64,000 nt of DNA from Burkholderiaceae bacterium. GTDB taxonomy: Bacteria > Pseudomonadota > Gammaproteobacteria > Burkholderiales > Burkholderiaceae. Shown one piece after another: positions 1-9,778 of this stretch (the stretch's first letter is position 1; each line of letters opens with the position of its first letter). The position numbers and the translations under genes were made by a program. The stretch covers positions 62,001 through 126,000 of the forward strand of contig JAJPEN010000047.1 in the NCBI GenBank assembly GCA_021166835.1, given 5' to 3'. Under the pieces are notes generated by a model. It did no database searches, was not told the DNA's origin, and saw only the letters and a program-made list of their open reading frames with translations.

Positions 1-839
1 GGACGAGGTCCATCTGTCCACGCTCGGCCTGTGGGCCGGCGAGGTGGCGTTCGGCGCCCCCTTCGAGGAAGTGATGCGCGTGCGCGCGCGCTACGCAGGA
101 CGCGGCCCGCACAGCCTCACCGGACCGATCGCCGTGCGCGGCGCGAGAGCCGGGCAGGTGCTTCGCGTGGACATCCTCCAGCTCGAGGTCGGCGCCTTCG
201 GGATGAACCTGATGGCGCACGGACCGAACAGCCGCGGACTGCTCGCCGACGACTTCCCGCAGGGCAGCGTGCGCCATTTCCGCTTCGACCGCGAGCGCCG
301 GACGGCCGAATTCGCCGACGGCATCCGGGTGCCGCTGCGCCCCTTCCTCGGCATCCTCGGCGTCGCGCCGAAGGACGAAGGCGCGCACTCGTCGACGTTG
401 CCGGGCCCCTTCGGCGGCAACATCGACTGCGCCGACCTGGTCGCGGGGACGACGCTCTTCCTGCCGATCCAGGTCGATGGCGCCCTCTTCTACGCCGGCG
501 ATGCGCACGCCGTGCAGGGGCACGGCGAGGTCAACGGCACGGCGCTCGAAACCTCGATGGAGCTGGCCCGCCTGCGGCTGTCGGTGGAGTCCGGACCGTC
601 GATCAGCGCGCCGCGCGCGGAAACGCCGACCCACTGGATCACGATGGATTTCGACCGCGACCTGCGCACGGCCGCGCGGCTCGCGCTGGCCGCGATGATC
701 GATCACCTGACGAGCTTCACGCGACTCGCCCGCGACGATGCCTATCGCTTGTGCTCGCTCGCTGCCGATCTCGTCGTCACCCAGGTCGTCAATGGCAACC
801 AGGGTGTGCATGTGCGCCTGCCGAAGAGCCTGTTCAACG

Positions 840-859
<20 letters not shown>
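1..859 (+). CDS. Acetamidase/formamidase family protein (5' end outside window)
   Basis: The reading frame is already open at base 2, so the N-terminus lies upstream; 285 residues are visible. The sequence has the FmdA/AmdA family character, with the conserved stretch GDAHAVQGHGEVNGTALE at about visible residues 166-183, where the His and Glu residues are expected to bind the catalytic metal. The family hydrolyses formamide, acetamide or similar short amides to ammonia and the acid in the cytoplasm. The stop codon overlaps the start of the downstream ABC ATPase gene, so the enzyme is probably cotranscribed with an importer that could supply its amide substrate. The exact substrate cannot be read from the sequence. 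Confidence 0.85.
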
Positions 860-1639
<780 letters not shown>

Positions 1640-1643
<4 letters not shown>

Positions 1644-2353
1644 AGCTGCTCGAGGTCGCCGGCCTGTGCGCGGGCTACGGCCGCTCGGAAGTGTTGCACT
1701 CGGTGAGCTTCGACATCGACGAAGGGGAGATCGTCGTCATGCTCGGCGTCAACGGCGCCGGCAAGACGACGACGCTGCGTGCGCTCAGCGGCCTCGTCGA
1801 CAGCACGCGCGGGCGGATCGTCTTCGGCGGCGAGCCCATCCGCGGGCTCGCGCCCGAGGCCGTCGTCGCGCGCGGGATCGCTCACGTACCGGAAGGCCGC
1901 GGCACCTTCGCCGACTTCACGGTACGCGAGAACCTGCTGCTGGGCGCCTGGTTCCGGAGCGACCGCGAGGAGATCGCGCGCGACATCGCTTCGTGGGAGA
2001 CGTTCTTCCCGATCCTGCGCGAGCGGCGCGACCAGCGCGCCGGAACGCTGAGCGGCGGCGAGCAGCAGATGCTCGCCATCGCACGCGCACTGATGTCGAG
2101 GCCGCGGCTGCTGCTGCTCGACGAGCCCTCGCAGGGGCTCGCCCCGCTCGTCATCCGCGAGCTGTTCGGACGGCTGCGCGAACTGAACCGCGAACGCGGC
2201 ACGACGATGTTCATCGTCGAGCAGAACGCCCGGTTGTCGCTGGACATGGCGCACCGCGCCTACATACTGCAGGCGGGCGAGGTCGCGATGAGCGGCCCGG
2301 CCGCCGACATGCGCGACGACGAGAACGTGCGTCGCGCGTACCTGGGAGTCTGA
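1640..2353 (+). CDS. Branched-chain amino acid/amide-type ABC transporter ATP-binding protein (LivF-like)
   Basis: This 237-residue protein is the second ATPase of the heterodimeric Liv motor. Walker A GVNGAGKTT starts near residue 36, the signature LSGGEQQ near 137, and Walker B LLLLDEPSQGL follows at about 155; length is typical of LivF. It begins with the ATGA overlap on the livG stop at 1640-1643, implying translational coupling. It would pair with the preceding LivG-like protein under the two permeases encoded just downstream. Function is assigned by family; the transported solute is inferred to be an amide or amino-acid-like compound from the adjacent amidase. Confidence 0.9.
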
Positions 2354-2355
2354 TC

Positions 2356-3237
2356 GTGTCCCTGTTCCTCCAGCAGGTGGTCGGCGGCCTGACCATCGGC
2401 GCCGTCTACGCGTTCCTCGCGCTGGCGCTGGTGTTCTGCTTCCGCTCCACGGGCGTCGTCAACTTCGCGCAGGGCGAGATGGCGGTGTTCTCCACCTACC
2501 TCGCATGGCAGATGCACGCGTGGGGCGTGCCGTTCTTCCTGGCGATCGCCGGCAGCCTCGGGCTCTCGCTGGCGATCGGCGCCGCGGTCTACTGGGCGAC
2601 GATCCGTCCGCTCGCCAATGCATCGCATCTCGCGGTGGTGGGCGTCACCGTGGGGCTCTTCTTCTGCTTCAACAGCCTCGCGCAGCTGGTCTGGGGAGGA
2701 CTCGGCAAGGACTTCCCGCAGATCCTGCCCGGGCCCTCGTGGCGCCTCGGCCCGGTCGTGATCGGCCGCGACACCGCGAGCATCTTCCTGCTGCTCGGCC
2801 TCACGCTGGTCGCGCTCTATGTCTTCTTCGAACACACCCGGCTCGGCCTCGGATCGCGCGCGGCCGCGGCCGCACCGGTGCAGAGCCGCCAGGCCGGGCT
2901 GCCCGTGCAGCGCCTGTTCCTGCTGGGCTGGGGAGTCGCCGCGCTGATCGGCGCGCTGGCCGGCGTGACGGTGGCGCCCGAACTCGGGCTCAGCCCGGAC
3001 ATGATGCTGCTCACCGTGATCTACGCCTTCGCCGCGGCAACGCTGGGCGGCTTCAACAGCCTCGTCGGGGCGGTAGTGGGCGGGCTGGTGGTCGGCGTAG
3101 GCGAGAACCTCGCCGGCACGTACATTCCGGCGATCGGCGGCGACCTGAAGGTCAGCGTGGCGCTGTTCGTCATCCTGCTCGTCCTGCTGGTGCGGCCTTC
3201 CGGCCTGTTCGGACGTCCGGAGGCCGTGCGCCTATGA
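2356..3237 (+). CDS. Branched-chain amino acid/amide-type ABC transporter permease (LivH-like)
   Basis: This 293-residue inner-membrane permease is almost entirely hydrophobic helices and begins with VGGLTIGAVYAFLALALVF, the typical LivH N-terminal segment. The GTG at 2356 lies two bases after the livF stop and gives the normal family length; the frame is open much further upstream but that part is a shadow of livF. The C-terminal half contains the GALAGV and AAATLGGFNSLVGAVVGG segments seen in LivH/UrtB proteins. It should form the membrane channel with the LivM-like protein encoded next, with which it overlaps by ATGA. Confidence 0.9.
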   Translation: MSLFLQQVVGGLTIGAVYAFLALALVFCFRSTGVVNFAQGEMAVFSTYLAWQMHAWGVPFFLAIAGSLGLSLAIGAAVYWATIRPLANASHLAVVGVTVGLFFCFNSLAQLVWGGLGKDFPQILPGPSWRLGPVVIGRDTASIFLLLGLTLVALYVFFEHTRLGLGSRAAAAAPVQSRQAGLPVQRLFLLGWGVAALIGALAGVTVAPELGLSPDMMLLTVIYAFAAATLGGFNSLVGAVVGGLVVGVGENLAGTYIPAIGGDLKVSVALFVILLVLLVRPSGLFGRPEAVRL

Positions 3238-4226
3238 GACCCGTGGCCGGATTCCGGATCCCGGGCGCCGCGCAGGCGGCGCTGGCCGCGGCGGCGCTCG
3301 TCCTGCTCGCGCTGGCCCCGCTGCAGCTGAACAGCTACCGCACGGGCCAGCTGACGAGCACGCTGGTCTTCGCCACGGTGCTGATCGGGCTGAACCTCGC
3401 AACCGGCTTCGCCGGCATCATCTCGCTCGGGCACGGCGCGCTCTTCGCGATGGGCGCGTACACCACCGCAGTGCTCGCGCACCACTACGGCTGGCCGTAT
3501 CTCGCCACGCTGCCGGTGGCCGTCCTGTCGACGATGGCGCTCGGCCTCGTCCTTGGCGTGCCGACGCTGCGCCTGCGTGGCCTGTACCTGGCGCTGGTGA
3601 CGGTGGGCGTCGCGATCTGCGCGGTGCCGTTCTTCAAGCGCTTCGAGTGGCTCGGCGCCTCGCAGGGACTGCCGACGCCGCCGGTGCAGGCGCCTTTCGG
3701 CCTGCAGGCCGAGCAATGGGTGTACTACGTGGCGCTCTTCTTCGCGGCGGCCGGTCTCGTCCTCGCGCGCAACCTCGTGCGCAGCGGCGTCGGGCGCGCG
3801 GTGCGCGCCGCGAGCGTCAACGAACTGGCCGCCTCCACCTACGGCGTGAACATCGCCTGGTATCGGCTGCTCGTCTTCGTGATCAGCGCGGGCTACGCCG
3901 GCCTGGCGGGCGGGATCCAGACGATGCACGTCGGCTTCGTATCGCCCGATTCGTTCCCGCTCGCGCTGAGCCTGACCTTCTTCATCGGCGTCGTGGTCGG
4001 CGGCCTCGGCAGCGTCGTCGGCCCGCTGCTCGGCGCGGTCTTCATCCAGTACGTGCCGGTGTGGTCCGGCGAGATCGATCCGTCGCTGTCCGGAATCGTC
4101 TACGGCGTCGTCCTGATCGTCGTGCTCCTGGCAGCCCCGGAGGGCGCTGCGAGCATCGGACCCCGGCTCGTCGCAGCCTTCGACAAGCGGCCACTGGCGG
4201 AAAGGGCCGAACCCCGAACGTCCTGA
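3234..4226 (+). CDS. Branched-chain amino acid/amide-type ABC transporter permease (LivM-like)
   Basis: This 330-residue permease has the LivM hallmarks: the NLATGFAGIISLGHGALFAMGAY segment early on and the GVVVGGLGSVVGPLLGAVF segment near the C-terminus, with about eight to ten hydrophobic helices. The ATG at 3234 overlaps the livH stop. Unlike the two later Liv loci of this window, it is a stand-alone permease without a fused ATPase. It completes the membrane part of the amidase-linked importer, with the binding protein gene starting 35 bases downstream. Confidence 0.9.
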   Translation: MRPVAGFRIPGAAQAALAAAALVLLALAPLQLNSYRTGQLTSTLVFATVLIGLNLATGFAGIISLGHGALFAMGAYTTAVLAHHYGWPYLATLPVAVLSTMALGLVLGVPTLRLRGLYLALVTVGVAICAVPFFKRFEWLGASQGLPTPPVQAPFGLQAEQWVYYVALFFAAAGLVLARNLVRSGVGRAVRAASVNELAASTYGVNIAWYRLLVFVISAGYAGLAGGIQTMHVGFVSPDSFPLALSLTFFIGVVVGGLGSVVGPLLGAVFIQYVPVWSGEIDPSLSGIVYGVVLIVVLLAAPEGAASIGPRLVAAFDKRPLAERAEPRTS

Positions 4227-4261
4227 GCAGCGTGAACCAGAACCACCAGAGGAGCAGACAC

Positions 4262-5524
4262 ATGCGTGCCACAACCCCTTGGATTACCGCCCTCGCATTC
4301 GCCGCGATGGCTTTCAGCCCGGCCGGTCGGGCCGACACCGGCGACCAGGGCTTCACCGACACCCAGGTCTCGCTCGGCAGCTCGTGCGCCGCGAGCGGCA
4401 ACCTCGCGTCGTTCCAGACGACCTGCGCCGGCGAGGCCGCGTACTTCCGCTACGTGAACGAGGAACTCGGCGGCGTGCGCATGGCCGACGGCAAGACGCG
4501 CAGAATCAAGTTCACCTGGTACGACGACGCCTACTCGCCGCCGAAGACGCTCGAGAACGCCAAGCGGCTGGTCGAGCAGGATCGCGTCGCCGCCGTATTC
4601 GGCTTCCTCGGCACCGCGACCAGCCTGGCCGCGCGCGACTGGCTCAACCAGCAGCAGGTGCCCGAACTCTTCGTCGCCTCCGGCGCACCGACCTTCGGCT
4701 TCGACCGCGACAAGTATCCGTGGTCGGTCAGCGGACAGGTGGCCTACTCGCTCGAAGGAACGATCTACGGCGATTTCGTGAAGGGCCAGAAGCCGAACGC
4801 CACCGTCGCGGTCATCTACCAGAACGACGACTTCGGACGCAGCCTGCTCGGCGCCTTCGAGGAGGCGATCAAGGGCAGCGACGTCAAGGTGGTGGCGAAG
4901 CAGAACTACGAGGCGAGCACCGTTTCCGTGGCCTCGCAGATCACGACGCTCGCCGCCTCCAACGCCGACTACCTGATGGTGTTCACGATTCCGAAGTTCG
5001 CGATCCAGACGCTGCAGAAGGCCAACCAGCTCGGCTGGAAGCCCACGGTGGTGCTGAACAGCATCACCGCGTCGGTCGAAGCGGTCCTGAAGCCGGCGGG
5101 CCTGGAGACCGCGACCGGCGCGTACAGCGTCGTGTACGTGATGGATCCGTCGAATCCCGCCTTCAAGGACACCGAAGGCATGAAGCTCTACGAGCGCGTG
5201 GTCGGCAAGTACGCGCCGTCGAACCTCAATCCGAAGGATCCGCAGTCGATGGTCGGCTTCACTCTCGCCCAGATGATGGTCGCGGCGCTCGAGCGCACGA
5301 GGGAGCCCACGCGCGCGGCGCTGCTCGACGCGGCGATGCACCTCGATCGCGTGAAGATCGACGGCCTGGTGCCCGGCATGACGGTCACGACCAACGGCGC
5401 GGCCGATCCCTTCCCGCTCGAGTCGATGCAGATCGAGAAGTTCAACGGCGCCTCCTACGACATGGTCGGCGACCTGATCACGCGCTACGAGGGCAAGACC
5501 CCTCGGATCGCGCCGCGTCCGTAG
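4262..5524 (+). CDS. ABC transporter substrate-binding protein, Liv/amide type
   Basis: This 420-residue protein starts with a signal peptide (hydrophobic core ITALAFAAMAFSPAG, probable cleavage after the alanines near residue 24), so it is periplasmic. The mature part has the type 1 periplasmic-binding fold pattern of LivK-like proteins, with ENAKRLVEQDRVAAVFGFLG and a VAVIYQNDDFGRSLLGAF motif. The start ATG at 4262 has a good Shine-Dalgarno, GAGGAG, about 8 bases upstream. It is the fifth gene of the operon and should deliver the solute to the preceding permeases. The ligand is unknown; the adjacent amidase suggests an amide. Confidence 0.88.
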   Translation: MRATTPWITALAFAAMAFSPAGRADTGDQGFTDTQVSLGSSCAASGNLASFQTTCAGEAAYFRYVNEELGGVRMADGKTRRIKFTWYDDAYSPPKTLENAKRLVEQDRVAAVFGFLGTATSLAARDWLNQQQVPELFVASGAPTFGFDRDKYPWSVSGQVAYSLEGTIYGDFVKGQKPNATVAVIYQNDDFGRSLLGAFEEAIKGSDVKVVAKQNYEASTVSVASQITTLAASNADYLMVFTIPKFAIQTLQKANQLGWKPTVVLNSITASVEAVLKPAGLETATGAYSVVYVMDPSNPAFKDTEGMKLYERVVGKYAPSNLNPKDPQSMVGFTLAQMMVAALERTREPTRAALLDAAMHLDRVKIDGLVPGMTVTTNGAADPFPLESMQIEKFNGASYDMVGDLITRYEGKTPRIAPRP

Positions 5525-5536
5525 CCGCGGCGCGAG

Positions 5537-5566
5537 GTGTCGCGATCATCGGCGCGATCGCGACAC
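5537..5566. terminator. Perfect 11-bp hairpin between convergent genes
   Basis: GTGTCGCGATC at 5537-5547 is the exact reverse complement of GATCGCGACAC at 5556-5566, leaving an 8-base loop. The hairpin lies just after the binding-protein stop and overlaps the 3' end of the convergent MFS gene, a typical place for a bidirectional terminator. There is no T tract on either side, so an intrinsic mechanism is not certain; it could also stabilise the 3' ends of the transcripts. Confidence 0.6.
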
Positions 5567-6769
5567 GCGCGCCATCTCCCAGCCGATCGCCACCGTGACC
5601 ATCGCGGCCGCCGCGGTGGCGATCCAGATCGAGGTCCACCCGCCGGTGTACTGCGCGAGCGCAGCGACCGCCGGCGGCAGCAGCAGCTGGCCGAGGCTGG
5701 AGCCCTGCTGCATCATTCCCACGGTCGTCGAGATGGTGGCCTGCGACGGTGCGTAGAACGGAACGGTGGCGAACATCGTTCCGGGGATGATCCCGGCCAC
5801 CGTGGCGAACAGCAGGATCGCCGCATAGCGCCACGCGAAGGCGAACGGGCTGCCGAAGGCCAGCCACTCGCAGGCGGCCATGGCGAGGCTCGCGAAGACC
5901 ACGAGCGCTCCGCGCGACACTCCGCGCTGCAGGAGAAATCCCGCTGCGAGATTGCCGACCATGCTGAGCATGACGGCGACCGCCGTCAGCGACGCGCTCC
6001 ACTGCGGCGAAAGGCCCGCATCCTGGTAGATGCTGGGCAGGAAGCTGAAGATCGCCGTGAACTGCCCGGCGTAGAAGAGGAAGCACAGCGCGAGCAGCCA
6101 CGGGCGCCACGCGCCCAGCGTCTGCCGCATCAGCGGAGCGATGCGCGTACGTTGCGCGGCGGCCGGCGATTCGCCGTCGCCGCGCGCCGCCGGATGTACG
6201 AGCGCGACGAGCGCCGCGGCAAGCGCGGAGAGCGCGCCGCACACCAGCCACACGCCGCTCCAGTCGATCAGCGCCATCAGCGCCGGCGTGGCGAGCAGCG
6301 CGATGCCCATGCCGGCCGGCATGTACGCCGACCATACGGCGAGCCAGCCACGCAACTGCACCCGCGGCACGAGGTGCGCGATCAGCGCCGGCGCCGGAAG
6401 CACCGTCATCAGGTAACCGACGCTCTCGAGCGCGCGGCTGGCGAACAGCAGACCGGGCGACGACGCGAACGCGCCGAAGACGCTCGTCGCCGCGCTGAGC
6501 AGCAGCCCGGCGATCATCGTGCGCCGCGCGTCGAAGCGATCGGCCACCGAACCCGCGATGCTGCCGATCAGCGCCGGTCCGAGCATGAACAGCGACACCA
6601 TCCAGCTCACCTGCACGAGCGACAGCTGGAAGTGAGCCTGCAGCACCGGCAACGCCGGCGGCAGCTTGCCGATGTTCATCGCCGAGGTGAGACCGGCCAC
6701 CACGATCGCGCCGGCGCGCAACACTCCGCTCGCCGCGGGCCTCGTGTCGGAGCGGGGAAAGGCGATCAC
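5546..6769 (-). CDS. MFS transporter
   Basis: This is a roughly 407-residue member of the major facilitator superfamily with about 12 hydrophobic helices. The conserved loop between helices 2 and 3 reads GSVADRFDARR, matching the family G-x3-D-R-x-G-R-R pattern. I chose the GTG at 6769 because the region further upstream is arginine-rich, lacks hydrophobic character and crowds the divergent gene; a longer GTG start at 6844 is possible. It stands alone on the minus strand between the amide transporter and the nitronate monooxygenase. The substrate cannot be deduced; cyanate/nitrate-like and drug exporters both remain possible. Confidence 0.8.
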   Translation of the reverse strand: MIAFPRSDTRPAASGVLRAGAIVVAGLTSAMNIGKLPPALPVLQAHFQLSLVQVSWMVSLFMLGPALIGSIAGSVADRFDARRTMIAGLLLSAATSVFGAFASSPGLLFASRALESVGYLMTVLPAPALIAHLVPRVQLRGWLAVWSAYMPAGMGIALLATPALMALIDWSGVWLVCGALSALAAALVALVHPAARGDGESPAAAQRTRIAPLMRQTLGAWRPWLLALCFLFYAGQFTAIFSFLPSIYQDAGLSPQWSASLTAVAVMLSMVGNLAAGFLLQRGVSRGALVVFASLAMAACEWLAFGSPFAFAWRYAAILLFATVAGIIPGTMFATVPFYAPSQATISTTVGMMQQGSSLGQLLLPPAVAALAQYTGGWTSIWIATAAAAMVTVAIGWEMARVSRSRR

Positions 6770-6855
6770 GCGACGGCGGCTCGGACGGACATCGGCGGAA
6801 TTGTAGCGGCCGCGAAAACTGGCACCATGCGCGCTGCCACGCACACGGAGCCCCC

Positions 6856-7845
6856 ATGAGCCTCCCCCCGATCCTTTCCGAGCGCCTGCGACTGCCGGTC
6901 GTCGCCGCGCCGATGTTCATCATCTCGAATCCGGCGCTCGTGCTCGCGCAGTGCACGTCGGGGATCGTCGGTTCGTTCCCCGCGCTGAACGCGCGCCCCG
7001 CCGAGCAGCTCGACGAATGGCTGTCGCAGATCCGCGAAGGACTCGCCGCGCACGACCAGGCGCATCCCGACCGTCCCGCTGCGCCGTTTGCCGTCAACCA
7101 GATCGTGCACCGCTCGAACGACCGGCTCGAGCACGACCTCGAGCTGTGCGTGAAACATCGCGTGCCGATCGTCATCACGTCGCTGGGCGCGCGCACCGAC
7201 GTCAACGATGCCGTCCATTCGTACGGCGGCATCGTCCTGCACGACGTCATCAACGACACTTTCGCCCGCAAGGCGATCGAGAAGGGCGCCGACGGGCTGA
7301 TCGCGGTCGCCGCCGGCGCCGGCGGGCACGCCGGAGGCCATTCGCCGTTCGCGCTGGCGCAGGAGATCCGCCGCTGGTTCGACGGCCCGCTGCTGCTGTC
7401 CGGAGCGATCGCCACCGGACGCGCGGTGCTCGCCGCGCAGGCCACCGGCGCCGATCTCGCCTACATCGGTTCGGCCTTCATCGCCACCGAGGAAGCGCGC
7501 GCGGATGCGGCCTACAAGCAGGCGATCGTCGACAGCGGCGCGCAGGACATCGTCTACACGAACCTGTTCACCGGCGTGCTCGGCAACTACCTGAAATCGT
7601 CGATCCGCAACGCCGGTCTCGATCCGGACAACCTGCCGAGCAGCGACCCGTCGAAGATGAATTTCGGCTCCGCCGAAAAGCCGAAGGCGTGGAAGACGAT
7701 CTGGGGCTGCGGCCAGGGAATCGGCGCGATCGACGCGATCCAGCCGGCGGCGAAGTACGTCGACCGGCTGGCCGCCGAATACGCCGAGGCGTGGGCCGAG
7801 ATGCGGGCGCTCGATGCCCGCTGGAGTCGACGGGCGGCGCGCTGA
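6856..7845 (+). CDS. Nitronate monooxygenase (2-nitropropane dioxygenase family)
   Basis: This 329-residue FMN-dependent TIM-barrel protein belongs to the nitronate monooxygenase family, which oxidises alkyl nitronates to carbonyl compounds and nitrite. The signature GAGGHAGGHSPF near residues 154-165 contains the family His, and GAIATGRAVLAAQATGADLA plus the following YIGSAF segment form the flavin phosphate site. ATG 6856 has a GGAG Shine-Dalgarno. It is transcribed divergently from the MFS gene, with fewer than 90 bases between starts. The physiological substrate, for instance propionate-3-nitronate, is inferred from the family only. Confidence 0.88.
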   Translation: MSLPPILSERLRLPVVAAPMFIISNPALVLAQCTSGIVGSFPALNARPAEQLDEWLSQIREGLAAHDQAHPDRPAAPFAVNQIVHRSNDRLEHDLELCVKHRVPIVITSLGARTDVNDAVHSYGGIVLHDVINDTFARKAIEKGADGLIAVAAGAGGHAGGHSPFALAQEIRRWFDGPLLLSGAIATGRAVLAAQATGADLAYIGSAFIATEEARADAAYKQAIVDSGAQDIVYTNLFTGVLGNYLKSSIRNAGLDPDNLPSSDPSKMNFGSAEKPKAWKTIWGCGQGIGAIDAIQPAAKYVDRLAAEYAEAWAEMRALDARWSRRAAR

Positions 7846-7972
7846 CGCCCCCGAAACTCTTGCCGCATCCGAACGGGCACGCCGCCTGCACGGCGGCCGG
7901 CGCGCGGTTCTCCGTTGTCAGGGTCGTCGTGGACCGCGCAGGCCCACCGACCCCACGGGACGCGAAGCCGCC

Positions 7973-9778
7973 TTGTACACGCTCGGAATCAACGCCGCCT
8001 ATCACGACAGCGCCGCCGCACTGATCGACGACGGCGAAGTCGTCGCCGCCGCCGAGGACGAACGCTTCACGCGCATCAAGCACGGCAAGCGTCCGGTGCC
8101 GTTCTCGACCTGGCAGCTGCCGTACGCGGCGATCGATTTCTGCCTGGCGACGGCCGGCATCGAGCTGCGTGACGTCGATCGCATCGCCTACTCGTACGAT
8201 CCGTCGCTGCTCGACATCGATGCGGTCGATGGCCAGCTCGTGCTGCCGATGCAGCCTTCGGCGCACGCGAGCGCCGACCAGGACCCCTGGCGTCCGCTGT
8301 TCGTCGCTTCGGTGGTGAACGCGCCGCGCCAGCTCGCCGGCGGCGCGCCGCATCACCTGCAGCGCCGCTTCCGCGGACTGCGCTACGAAGACGTCGCCGC
8401 GCGCTGGGAGTTCGTCGAGCATCACCTCGCGCACGAGGCGAGCGCCTTCCTCGCCGCGCCCTTCGAGCGATGCGCCGTGCTCACGATGGACGGCCGCGGA
8501 GAACGCGCGACGACCAGCTACGGCGCCTTCGACGGTCGCGACTACCAGCGGCTGGGACAGATCGACCTGCCCGATTCGCTGGGCCTGCTCTACGAGGACG
8601 TCACGCGGCACCTCGGGTTCCTGCACTCGTCGGACGAATACAAGGTGATGGCGCTCGCCTCCTACGGCCGACCGACGCTGCTGCCCGCTTTCCGCGAGAT
8701 CGTCCGCGTCGGCACGGACGGCCGCTACACGGTGCGCCGCGAGCGGCTGGCCGACCTGCTCGGTCCGCCGCGCGAGCGGGGTGCGCCCTTCGAAGCGCGC
8801 CACCAGGACATCGCGCATTCGCTGCAGAAAGTGCTCGAGGAGACCGTGCTGGAGATGGTCGGCTGGCTGCGCCGCGAAAGCGGCATGCAGCGGCTCGCGA
8901 TGGCCGGCGGCGTCGCGCTGAACTGCGTGCTGAACGCGCGCGTGCGCGACCGCGGCGCCTTCGACGAAGTGTGGGTGCAGCCGGCCGCGGGCGACGCCGG
9001 CACGGCGCTGGGCGCCGCGCTGTGGGTCGATTACCGCGAACGCGGCGGCGTGCGCAACGGGTCGATGCAGCATGCGTATCTCGGCCCCGAATACGACGAC
9101 GGCGAGATCGAGAATTTCCTGCGCTGGTCGAAGCTGCCCTGTGAGCGGCTCGACGACGTCGCATCGAGCGCCGCCGACCTGCTCGCCGACGGCCTGGTGC
9201 TCGGCTGGTTCCAGGGGCGCATGGAATTCGGTCCGCGCGCGCTCGGCGCGCGTTCGATCCTCGCCTCGCCGATCGACGCGTCGATGCAGGCGCGGCTCAA
9301 CGAGATCAAGGACCGGGAGGATTTCCGCCCGGTGGCGCCGGTGGTCGCCGAGGAGCGCGCCGCGCAGTGGTTCGCATGCGAAGGCCGCGGGCTGCAGCCG
9401 GATGTGCCGCTGGTCTCGCCTTTCATGCTCTTCGTCTACGACGTGCCGCCCGAGCAGGCGCGGCGCATCCCGGCGGTGACGCACTTCGACGGCACGGCAC
9501 GCGTGCAGACGGTGAACGCGCAGCAGAACGCGCTGCTGCACCGGCTGCTGCTGGCTTTCGAAGAGCGCACCGGCGTGCCGGTGCTGATCAACACGTCGTT
9601 CAACACGCGCGGCGAGCCGATCGTCTGCTCGCCGCGCGACGCCGTCGAGTGCTTCTGGACCTCGCCGCTCGACGCGCTCGTCATCGGCTCGTACCTGCTG
9701 CGCAAGGAGCGCAGCGCGCCGTCGCCATCGACTGGAAGGGGATCGCAGCGAGGCGGATCGCTGCGAGGCGGATCGTGA
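7973..9778 (+). CDS. Carbamoyltransferase (NodU/CmcH family)
   Basis: This 601-residue enzyme transfers a carbamoyl group from carbamoyl phosphate, through carbamoyl-AMP, to a hydroxyl group of a sugar or secondary metabolite. The Kae1-like N-terminal domain starts GINAAYHDSAAALIDDGE; the metal/ATP motif EHHLAHEASAF is near residue 152 and MEFGPRALGARSIL in the C-terminal half, followed by LINTSFNTRGEPIVCSP. The TTG at 7973 is chosen because family members begin M-Y-x-L-G-I-N; no ATG or GTG fits. It heads a glycan locus with glycosyltransferases, so carbamoylation of an exported sugar is likely. The extreme C-terminus is a low-complexity Gly/Ser/Arg tail. Confidence 0.88.
   Translation: MYTLGINAAYHDSAAALIDDGEVVAAAEDERFTRIKHGKRPVPFSTWQLPYAAIDFCLATAGIELRDVDRIAYSYDPSLLDIDAVDGQLVLPMQPSAHASADQDPWRPLFVASVVNAPRQLAGGAPHHLQRRFRGLRYEDVAARWEFVEHHLAHEASAFLAAPFERCAVLTMDGRGERATTSYGAFDGRDYQRLGQIDLPDSLGLLYEDVTRHLGFLHSSDEYKVMALASYGRPTLLPAFREIVRVGTDGRYTVRRERLADLLGPPRERGAPFEARHQDIAHSLQKVLEETVLEMVGWLRRESGMQRLAMAGGVALNCVLNARVRDRGAFDEVWVQPAAGDAGTALGAALWVDYRERGGVRNGSMQHAYLGPEYDDGEIENFLRWSKLPCERLDDVASSAADLLADGLVLGWFQGRMEFGPRALGARSILASPIDASMQARLNEIKDREDFRPVAPVVAEERAAQWFACEGRGLQPDVPLVSPFMLFVYDVPPEQARRIPAVTHFDGTARVQTVNAQQNALLHRLLLAFEERTGVPVLINTSFNTRGEPIVCSPRDAVECFWTSPLDALVIGSYLLRKERSAPSPSTGRGSQRGGSLRGGS

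Noticed and set aside
7881..7897. GCCGCC/GGCGGC hairpin after the nitronate monooxygenase gene
   Set aside because: Only six base pairs in very GC-rich DNA and no T tract; such stems are frequent by chance here.
9748..9774. Direct repeat GCGAGGCGGATC at the end of the carbamoyltransferase gene
   Set aside because: Two copies 15 bp apart; a simple slippage repeat that adds tail residues, with no sign of regulation.
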